Source: Lachnospiraceae bacterium UBA3804
GTDB lineage: Bacteria > Bacillota > Clostridia > Lachnospirales > Lachnospiraceae
Direction of reading: 5' to 3'
Length of the DNA: 64,000 bases
NCBI GenBank assembly: GCA_002368665.1
Contig: DFEK01000012.1
Span: forward strand, 1 to 64,000
Shown here: piece after piece, positions 57,667-64,000 of the stretch
Position numbering within the stretch: the first letter of the stretch is position 1
How the letters are laid out: each line of letters opens with the position of its first letter
Position numbers and translations under genes: made by a program
Notes under the pieces: generated by a model
What the model saw: only the letters and a program-made list of their open reading frames with translations
Told to the model about the DNA's origin: nothing
Database searches by the model: none

Positions 57667-58748
57667 TTACCAAGCAAGTAATCCAGACGTGCATTGATGA
57701 TTTGAAGGAACTGACCAAGGCAGAGTTTGCCATTGTGGACAATCAGGGAATTCTGATGGCCGGCAATTTTGAGAAGGATAAGCCGGATCTTGCCGTGATG
57801 AAGAATTTCTTTGATTCACCGGCGGATTCCCAAATTGTGGAAGGCAATTATCTGTTCAAGGTCCGCGAGGAAGATGAGCCGGTTTATGTGCTGATTGCCA
57901 AGGGCAGCGATTCCGACGGATATGTAATGGGTAAAATCGCCGTAAGCCAGCTGGAGCAGCTTCTGGTCGCATACAAGGAACAGTTCGATCATAACAGTTT
58001 TATCCAGAATCTTCTGCTCGACAATCTGCTTTTGGTGGATATTTACAACCGCGCCAAGAAACTCGGAATTGCTCTGAAAGCCAGAAGAGTTGTCTTCATG
58101 GTGGAAGTTTCCGCAGAGAAGGGCAACGAAGCGCTGCATGCCATCAAGATTGCTTTTTCCGAGAAGATGGACGATTATGCGATTGCCGTCGAGGAAAACG
58201 GCGTCATTCTGGTGCACACCCTGGAAGATGACGAGAAACTCGAGGATATGAGAAATATTGCAGCCATGCTGCAGGATTTGATGAACACCGAAGTGATGCT
58301 CAAAGCAAGAGTTTCCTACGGTACCATCGTGGAAGAACTGCGTGAGATTTCAAAATCCTATAAAGAAGCCAGAATGGCACTGGACGTCGGAAAAATCTTC
58401 TACAATGAAGAGACGATCCACGCATATGATTCGCTCGGTATCGGCCGTCTGATTTACCAGCTTCCCGCAAACCTCTGCAAACTCTTCATCGATGAGATTT
58501 ACGGTGAAAATATGCCCAAGGAGCTCGACGAGGAAATCCTGCATACGGCAACGGTATTTCTGGAGAACAGCTTAAATGTTTCCGAAACGGCAAGGCAGTT
58601 ATACATTCACAGAAATACGCTGGTTTACCGTATTGAGAAATTGAAAGCGGTTACCGGCCTGGATGTGCGCATTTTCGATGATGCGCTGACTTTCAAGATT
58701 GCAACAATGGTTACCAATTACATTCAATATATGGATAACAATACCTGA
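57663..58748 (+). CDS. PucR/CdaR-type transcriptional regulator
   Basis: A 361-residue protein. Residues 1 to about 115 look like a small ligand-binding domain (FAIVDNQGILMAGN). About 140-270 is a GGDEF-like/PucR middle region. The C-terminal HTH_30 (LENSLNVSETARQLYIHRNT, then LVYRIEKLKAVTGLD) binds DNA. CdaR-type proteins control sugar-acid and carbohydrate genes. Four-base overlap with the GH13 gene implies coupled translation, and so control of alpha-glucan use is likely, but the ligand is unknown. Confidence 0.88.
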   Translation: MITKQVIQTCIDDLKELTKAEFAIVDNQGILMAGNFEKDKPDLAVMKNFFDSPADSQIVEGNYLFKVREEDEPVYVLIAKGSDSDGYVMGKIAVSQLEQLLVAYKEQFDHNSFIQNLLLDNLLLVDIYNRAKKLGIALKARRVVFMVEVSAEKGNEALHAIKIAFSEKMDDYAIAVEENGVILVHTLEDDEKLEDMRNIAAMLQDLMNTEVMLKARVSYGTIVEELREISKSYKEARMALDVGKIFYNEETIHAYDSLGIGRLIYQLPANLCKLFIDEIYGENMPKELDEEILHTATVFLENSLNVSETARQLYIHRNTLVYRIEKLKAVTGLDVRIFDDALTFKIATMVTNYIQYMDNNT

Positions 58749-58752
58749 GACT

Positions 58753-59487
58753 ATGGAAATTCACGGATTTAACAAAACTACACTACTGGATTATCCGGAG
58801 CATGTGGCATGCACGGTCTTTACGGGACATTGCAATATGCGATGTCCGTTTTGCCATAACGGCGACCTGGTACTGATGCCCGGCTCCCAGCCGACGGTGG
58901 ACGTCGAAGAATTTTTTGCTTTTTTAAACAAGCGTAAAAACATCCTGGAGGGCGTAGCCATCACGGGCGGCGAACCGACGCTGCAGAAGGATCTCGGCGA
59001 TTTTATTCACAGGATCAAAGGTCTGGGCCTGCTCGTCAAACTGGATTCGAACGGCCTGAAACCGGAGATCTTAAGAGCATTGATTGACGAGAAGGCGGTT
59101 GATTACATCGCCATGGATATCAAGTCCTCGCGGGAAAATTATGCAAGAACGGTCGGAATCGAAAATCTTGATCTGGGACCGATCGAGGAAAGTGTATCGC
59201 TTCTTATGGAAGGCAGGGTGCCTTATGAATTCCGTACGACCGTCATCAAGCAGTTCCATGACGAGGCGGATTTTCTTCGTATTGCCGACTGGATCGGCGG
59301 ATGCGAGAAATATTTTCTGCAGTCCTACGTCGATTCGCACAGGATTTTAAAGGACTTTCTGCCCGAAGAAGAACAGGCAAAGTATCCGGCTGCCTTCGAG
59401 GCATACACGCCGGAAGAGATGAAGGGATTCGAGAGTCTCCTTCGCGATAAGGGAATGAATGTATATGTCAGGGGAATAGCAGAATAA
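58753..59487 (+). CDS. anaerobic ribonucleotide reductase activating protein-like radical SAM enzyme
   Basis: A 244-residue radical SAM activase. HCNMRCPFCHNGDLV supplies the CxxxCxxC cluster, GVAITGGEPTLQKDL is the GGE SAM motif, and VKLDSNGLKPEILRAL follows. It matches TIGR02495 (NrdG2-type), which generates the glycyl radical on anaerobic class III ribonucleotide reductase. No nrdD is in the window. The ATG at 58753 lies five bases after the regulator stop; only a weak CTGAG precedes it. Confidence 0.88.
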   Translation: MEIHGFNKTTLLDYPEHVACTVFTGHCNMRCPFCHNGDLVLMPGSQPTVDVEEFFAFLNKRKNILEGVAITGGEPTLQKDLGDFIHRIKGLGLLVKLDSNGLKPEILRALIDEKAVDYIAMDIKSSRENYARTVGIENLDLGPIEESVSLLMEGRVPYEFRTTVIKQFHDEADFLRIADWIGGCEKYFLQSYVDSHRILKDFLPEEEQAKYPAAFEAYTPEEMKGFESLLRDKGMNVYVRGIAE

Positions 59488-59513
59488 ACAGGACAAAGGT
59501 CGGATGGAGAAAA

Positions 59514-61886
59514 ATGGAAGAGAATATGGTTGAAAAGAAAAGGCTTAACAGTTTTTTTTCGGCCCGCAACATCAAATGGGTATTGCTTGTGTTGGATGTG
59601 GCGCTGTTGGCCTTTTTTATTTTGAAATATGTTTATAAGATCAATCATCTGGTTACGTTGACTTATGACGAAGAACATATCGTATCCTATAATGAGAACG
59701 GTATGATCGGCGGAAGCATCGATGAAAGCAGCGAAAGCGGAGTTTATGATGTTGTTCCGGAGGAAGTGTTCCCGAAGGGAGATTACATATACCGGGTCAG
59801 ATTTGAAGGAGAATCTCCGGAAAGTTACATCAGTCCGATTAGTTACAATCCGGCGTATCATTCGTATTCTTCCGGAGCAATTTATCTAAGCCGGTCGAAT
59901 GACGGAGCCGAAAAGATGTTGCACGTATATCGTGATACTCTAGTCGGACTTCGTATCATATATTCCGGTGAGGGAAGCATCCGGATTAAGGAATACAGCA
60001 TACAGGAGACCGGTGCACTTGCAAGCAGGATGCTGGTTACTTCGATTTTCTTTCTGTGCGTGGTAAATGCTCTTGTGATTTTCTGGGCACTTCGGGATAA
60101 AATTGAAAACAGAAATCGTCTCGTACTTCTCTTCTTCATGCTGACAGGCATTGTTCTTCTGGCTTCTTACCCTGCGTTAACGAAGGTGACACTTGCCGGA
60201 AATGACATGGAATTTCATATGGCGCGAATCGAAAGTTTGAAAGACGGCCTTCTTGACGGACAGTTTCCTGTCCGGATCAGCCCGGATTTTTACAGCGGTT
60301 ACGGTTATGCAAACTCAGTGTTCTATGGGGAGATATTGCTTTTTATCCCGGCACTTCTTCGCATGGCCGGCTTTTCGCTTTCATGGGTATATCATTTTTA
60401 CATCATTTGCATTAATGCACTGACGGTGTTCGGAGGCTTCTGGGCATTCCGTAAAATCCTGAAAAAAGACGGATTTGCACTTGTTGCGACTGTTTTGTAT
60501 GCGATGGCTCCGTATCGTCTCAATAACCTCTATGTGCGGAGCGCAGTCGGTGAGTATACGGCAATGGCGTTCCTGCCGCTTGTTTTGTGCGGCATGTATT
60601 TAATTTATACAGAGGAAGATTCCTCAAAAGCATTTAGAAGAAGCTGGATTCCTTTGACTGTTGGATTGTCGGGAATCATTCAAAGCCATACCCTTTCGGT
60701 TGAGATGGCCGGAGTGATGATTCTGCTTACATGCTTGATTTTAATTCCGCTGACCATTCGAAAAAAACGTTTCTTTGTGTTACTTAAGTCGGCAGTTCTG
60801 ACCGTTTTACTGAACATTTGGTTCATTCTTCCGATTCTGGATTATGCCAAGAACATGGATATACGGTTTATTGCCACTTCGGGACAGAAAATGATTCAGA
60901 CAACAGGCGCATACTTTGTTCAGTTGTTTAATCAGTTCCCGATTTATGCGACAAGCAGCCCCGATGCCGGAGCGGGATTCAGGGACGATTTTCCGATTTC
61001 ACTCGGTCCTGCCATGATGTTTGGATTGCTTCTCTGCCTTGCGGCGGTATTTTTGAAACGTAAGTCCCAGGCGGAAGAAGAGGAGAAAATGCAAAAGAAA
61101 AACGCCCTGAAAGAAAGACTTACGGCGTCGATTCTGGTTTTCCTCGGGATACTCAGTACTTGGATGGCTACGATTTATTTTCCGTGGGACAGTCTGTGCT
61201 CCAAGGGAAAATTTGCCGCGACACTGGTTTCTTCCATACAGTTTTCTTGGAGATTTCTAAGTATTGCTTCTTTGTTCGCTGCGGTTGCAACCGGATTCGG
61301 GCTCCTTATTCTTCAAAGGGAAAAGAAGGAAGTGGCAAACGGAATTGCAGCGGTACTTTGCGGATTGTCCGTTATAGGAGGCCTTTGGATTATACAGACC
61401 AATTTGCAGAATGCTACATTGCATGAATACACGGATTTGGACAGTCTTCAGTTCGGAACAACGACGGCAGCAATGGGAGGAGAGTTTGTTCTTTCCAAGG
61501 CGAGACATGAAATTGTAACGGAAGTATTAGTTCCGGAGGAGGGAAATAAGGCTGAAGTCCTGAAATGGAAGAAGTCGGGTACACATATTTCCCTGGATGT
61601 GCAAAGTGGAGGAGAAGGTGGGTATGTTGATCTTCCGCTGCTGAATTATAAGGGATATGTTGCATCCGGAGACGGAGGAATAAATACCGGTTATCTTTCC
61701 GAAGGCGATGCAGCAAGAATACGATTAAATCTACCTGCCGGATATGCGGGCCATGTGGAAGTATTCTTCCGATCGCCCTGGTACTGGAGAGCGGCAGAGA
61801 TTGTCTCACTGCTCACACTATTAGGAATCATTTTTATCACGGTGTTTTTTGAAAGGCGCAGGCAGAAAGAGGTTTCGGGTAATTAA
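59514..61886 (+). CDS. large polytopic membrane protein (YfhO/6-PTPS-related type)
   Basis: A 790-residue protein. One membrane helix (about 20-40) precedes an outer domain to about 165, then about eleven membrane segments to about 640, a second outer beta domain and a final helix at about 758-778 before a basic end. LAGNDMEFHMARIESLKDGL sits after a helix, with the Asp-Glu-His pattern of GT-C transferases and of the membrane proteins called 6-pyruvoyl-tetrahydropterin-synthase-related. It probably adds sugars to surface polymers. It resembles in layout the 595-residue protein at 20367. The ribosome site before the ATG is weak (CGGATGGAG). A terminator follows. Confidence 0.7.
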   Translation: MEENMVEKKRLNSFFSARNIKWVLLVLDVALLAFFILKYVYKINHLVTLTYDEEHIVSYNENGMIGGSIDESSESGVYDVVPEEVFPKGDYIYRVRFEGESPESYISPISYNPAYHSYSSGAIYLSRSNDGAEKMLHVYRDTLVGLRIIYSGEGSIRIKEYSIQETGALASRMLVTSIFFLCVVNALVIFWALRDKIENRNRLVLLFFMLTGIVLLASYPALTKVTLAGNDMEFHMARIESLKDGLLDGQFPVRISPDFYSGYGYANSVFYGEILLFIPALLRMAGFSLSWVYHFYIICINALTVFGGFWAFRKILKKDGFALVATVLYAMAPYRLNNLYVRSAVGEYTAMAFLPLVLCGMYLIYTEEDSSKAFRRSWIPLTVGLSGIIQSHTLSVEMAGVMILLTCLILIPLTIRKKRFFVLLKSAVLTVLLNIWFILPILDYAKNMDIRFIATSGQKMIQTTGAYFVQLFNQFPIYATSSPDAGAGFRDDFPISLGPAMMFGLLLCLAAVFLKRKSQAEEEEKMQKKNALKERLTASILVFLGILSTWMATIYFPWDSLCSKGKFAATLVSSIQFSWRFLSIASLFAAVATGFGLLILQREKKEVANGIAAVLCGLSVIGGLWIIQTNLQNATLHEYTDLDSLQFGTTTAAMGGEFVLSKARHEIVTEVLVPEEGNKAEVLKWKKSGTHISLDVQSGGEGGYVDLPLLNYKGYVASGDGGINTGYLSEGDAARIRLNLPAGYAGHVEVFFRSPWYWRAAEIVSLLTLLGIIFITVFFERRRQKEVSGN

Positions 61887-61892
61887 AAGAAA

Positions 61893-61922
61893 AAAGAGCG
61901 ACTCCGAAGAGCCGCTCTTTTT
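61893..61922. terminator. bidirectional terminator
   Basis: AAAGAGCGACTC faces GAGCCGCTCTTT (one mismatch) around CGAA, with T-runs on both strands. It separates the rightward membrane protein and leftward hflC. Confidence 0.9.
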
Positions 61923-61938
61923 GATTGCACTGTGATAC

Positions 61939-62823
61939 TTATTGATTTCCGTAAAGAATTTTTGCAAATTCCGAATTCTTATCCAGAATAATGGTATTAT
62001 TCTCGTTTACAAGGGAATCCAGGGAATCCAGGCTTCTTAAGAAGTTGTAGAATTCAGCCTTTCCTTCGTCGTTGTAAGCATCGGAAAGGATGCGCATGTA
62101 TTCCGCTTCGCCTTCCGCCTCGATCTTGGCTGCGTCCTTTTCTGCCTTTGCGGTCAGAATCGTTACTTCCCTGTCGGTCTCGTTCTTGATCTTCTGAGCT
62201 TCCGCAGCACCCTTTGCGGTATAACTTGCCGCAATATTGTTACGCTCGGAGATCATACGCTCGTATACAGCTTCCTTGTTGTCATCCGGAAGATCCAGGG
62301 CCTTGATCTCCGCAAGTTCAATCGTGATTCCGTATTGGGAAATATCGGAGTTGGATGCCTTGGTGATCATATCCGTTAAAGTACTTCCTCTTGCGGCAAT
62401 GATTTCATCCTGTTTCATGGAAGAAATGGTATTCTTGGTTGCGTTATAAACGGCTGCCTCGATACGTTCCTCCGCACGGCCTCTTCTTGCACCCAGCGTT
62501 TGGTAATACTTGGTCGGGTTGGAAATAGACCATACAACATAGTTGTCGGCAATCATGGATTTTTTATCCGAAGTAATGACGTCGGATACGGGGATATCGT
62601 AAAGGATGTCTCCGGTGTAAACCTTGTTTACGCTTTCAATGAACGGTGCATGGATATGCAGTCCGGGGGTTTCTTCTATGGACTGGATTTTACCGAGGCG
62701 GATAATGATGGCTGCCTCGTTTACTTTAACGGTATACAGTGTCGCATTTAAGAAAATGATCAACGCAATTGCAGCGACGACGACCAGAACAATTGCGATA
62801 ATTCCTTTTTTCGAAGTTTTCAT
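61939..62823 (-). CDS. hflC: SPFH-family protease modulator HflC
   Basis: A 294-residue protein. One membrane helix (about 7-27) precedes an SPFH/Band-7 domain, starting VKVNEAAIIIRLGKIQSIEE, and a long coiled coil (about 190-260) with KGAAEAQKIKNETDREVTIL. With HflK it forms a membrane cage that surrounds FtsH and limits its access to substrates. The partner protease FtsH is at 53120. AGGAGG precedes the ATG; hflK ends 13 bases upstream. Confidence 0.9.
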   Translation of the reverse strand: MKTSKKGIIAIVLVVVAAIALIIFLNATLYTVKVNEAAIIIRLGKIQSIEETPGLHIHAPFIESVNKVYTGDILYDIPVSDVITSDKKSMIADNYVVWSISNPTKYYQTLGARRGRAEERIEAAVYNATKNTISSMKQDEIIAARGSTLTDMITKASNSDISQYGITIELAEIKALDLPDDNKEAVYERMISERNNIAASYTAKGAAEAQKIKNETDREVTILTAKAEKDAAKIEAEGEAEYMRILSDAYNDEGKAEFYNFLRSLDSLDSLVNENNTIILDKNSEFAKILYGNQ

Positions 62824-62835
62824 CGTAATTCCTCC

Positions 62836-63789
62836 TTATTCGTTGAACGGCTCAAGCGGAAGCATGGTCTGCGTGTTGCCGTCGGTGATAATAACTTTTA
62901 CGCCGGGAAGGATTTTCTCCATCTTTTCGTAGAACATACGACGCTTCGTGATCAGCGGGTATTTCTCATATTCGGCGTAGGTTTCGAGGAATCTTGCCGC
63001 CTGTCCTTCACCTTCCGCAATTCTGGCCTCCTTGGTTGCGTTGGCTTTCTGAACGATGGCATCGGCATTTGCTTCTGCCTCGGGAATCTTTTGGTTCTGA
63101 TACTGCTTTGCATTGTTCATCGCGGTATCGGCGCCCTGCTTGGCGGTTTCAACCGCCTTGAATGCAGCTACGATCTCCTCTGTCGGAGGGGCAGAGTCCT
63201 GAATGGTGATATTGACTACCGCAAGGCCGACATCACGGCTCTCAAGTTCTTTGATCATGGCTTCCTTTACATCGGACTGGATCTGGCTCTTTCCGGTGGT
63301 CATGGCTTCATCAACCGTATAGTTGGAAACCACGGTACGGATGTTTGCGAGTGCGATGTTGGAAAGCTCACCCTCCGGATCCTCTGCATTATAAAGATAT
63401 GCGACCGGATCGGATACACGATATTCCAGATAGAAATCGATGTTTAAAAGGTTAAAGTCGGACGTAATCATGATTCCGTTATCTTTATCCACGAGGTTCT
63501 GTCCGTTTTCCGAAACTACATAACCGATTCCGGTACCGTGTGTGGTCATGTCCACCTTGTGGACTTCCTGCCACGGTGCTTTGCCGTAGAAACCTGCGGT
63601 ATTGACCTTAACCACTTTGCCGAACTGTGTAACTACCGCATTGTGCTGTTCGTCCACAGAGTAAAAACACCGAAATCCGATGATCAGCACGAATAACGCG
63701 ATGACGATGAACGCAACCAGACCGGCAAAATTCTTTTTCGGCTTGGCCGGGCGCTCTGTTTTGACTTCTCTGAAGTTTCCTTCTTCCAT
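62836..63789 (-). CDS. hflK: SPFH-family protease modulator HflK
   Basis: A 317-residue protein. One membrane helix (about 23-43) precedes the SPFH domain (YSVDEQHNAVVTQFGKVVKV) and a coiled coil (about 215-270) with AKQYQNQKIPEAEANADAIV. The family marker FRCFYSVDEQHNAVV supports HflK. It is the first gene of the hflK-hflC pair. AGGAGAGA precedes the ATG. Confidence 0.9.
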   Translation of the reverse strand: MEEGNFREVKTERPAKPKKNFAGLVAFIVIALFVLIIGFRCFYSVDEQHNAVVTQFGKVVKVNTAGFYGKAPWQEVHKVDMTTHGTGIGYVVSENGQNLVDKDNGIMITSDFNLLNIDFYLEYRVSDPVAYLYNAEDPEGELSNIALANIRTVVSNYTVDEAMTTGKSQIQSDVKEAMIKELESRDVGLAVVNITIQDSAPPTEEIVAAFKAVETAKQGADTAMNNAKQYQNQKIPEAEANADAIVQKANATKEARIAEGEGQAARFLETYAEYEKYPLITKRRMFYEKMEKILPGVKVIITDGNTQTMLPLEPFNE

Positions 63790-63819
63790 AAAAATCTCTC
63801 CTTTTACATGTATTTCTTT

Positions 63820-64000
63820 CTATTCCAAAACGTTGTGCTTTTCCATATAATCGACTAAATCACGGTAGATGTTAAAATTGCCGGCGTAGATGTCACTGAC
63901 TAACTTGTCGGCTCTTTTTAACGCCTCGTACAGTGTGTTGTTATCAACAAGGCCTTTTTCATGTGCATCTGCCAGTTCATCCAAATCGAGGATTCTGGAA
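63820..64000 (-). CDS. C-terminal end of an unidentified protein, cut by the window
   Basis: At least 60 codons run on the minus strand to a TAG at 63820. The visible end reads SRILDLDELADAHEKGLV, then LYEALKRADKLVSDIYAGNF, and finally YRDLVDYMEKHNVLE. It is helical, acidic and has no recognised motif. It is 30 bases upstream of hflK in the same direction, so it may be in the same operon. Confidence 0.6.
   Translation of the reverse strand, partial: SRILDLDELADAHEKGLVDNNTLYEALKRADKLVSDIYAGNFNIYRDLVDYMEKHNVLE

Overview
The window looks like a chromosomal segment of an anaerobic Clostridia bacterium, most likely family Lachnospiraceae. The signs are Firmicutes gene orders (an hup-rqcP-divIC-tilS-hpt-ftsH run, a mecA adaptor, RicT), strong AGGAGG-type ribosome sites, many TTGACA-17-TATAAT promoters, an Alu-type SRP RNA, a leucine-type T-box and an anaerobic ribonucleotide-reductase activase. 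This is inferred from content; no rRNA gene is present.

Bases 1-9,300 are an AT-richer accessory stretch. It holds a frameshifted isochorismatase-family hydrolase, a small membrane protein of unlike base use, a SAM methyltransferase, a Fic AMPylase with its own inhibitory helix, a frameshifted 62-residue membrane protein, an ECF sigma/anti-sigma pair, an arsenic-type operon (ArsR, ArsP-like permease, mini-thioredoxin, GNAT, C_GCAxxG protein) and a methyltransferase fused to a SpoIIAA/STAS-like domain. A cyclic-di-GMP phosphodiesterase with a degenerate GGDEF domain and a tRNA-Pro (minus strand) follow.

Bases 11.5-20.3 kb run rightward: HAD hydrolase, AlgI-like and AlgJ-like O-acetylation pair, guanylate kinase-like protein, holB, ricT, trmN6-like, a structured spacer, rsmI and acpP. 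Bases 20.3-28.7 kb hold a polytopic membrane protein, a DUF1846 protein, an AIM24 protein, an AlaX-type editing enzyme, an EamA transporter and a glycogen-debranching enzyme. On the minus strand follow SRP RNA, murE, an acyl-ACP thioesterase and mecA.

Bases 32.7-41.3 kb run rightward: GH18 protein, tsaC/sua5, rpiB, dCMP deaminase, a coiled-coil cell-wall hydrolase, a YQQP-repeat membrane protein, upp, a TIGR01212 radical SAM protein and a DUF4230 protein. A transglutaminase-like lipoprotein is on the minus strand, then a two-TM membrane protein.

The most unusual unit lies at 43.6-48.1 kb. A promoter and a leucine-type T-box control a LeuA paralogue that keeps the leucine-binding C-terminal domain but has lost the HxH metal site, followed by an 839-residue protein joining an IolE-like TIM barrel to a complete acyl-CoA synthetase. 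A pair of perfect 54-bp repeats lies between T-box and operon. I know of no described role for this gene pair.

Bases 48.1-59.5 kb are mostly housekeeping: cca, hup, rqcP, divIC, tilS, hpt, ftsH, then a GH13 enzyme overlapping a PucR-type regulator, and an nrdG-like activase. A large membrane protein follows; hflK/hflC and a truncated gene lie on the minus strand at the right edge. Several intergenic spacers carry elaborate hairpins or complete promoter-terminator units that could be small RNAs or palindromic mobile elements.
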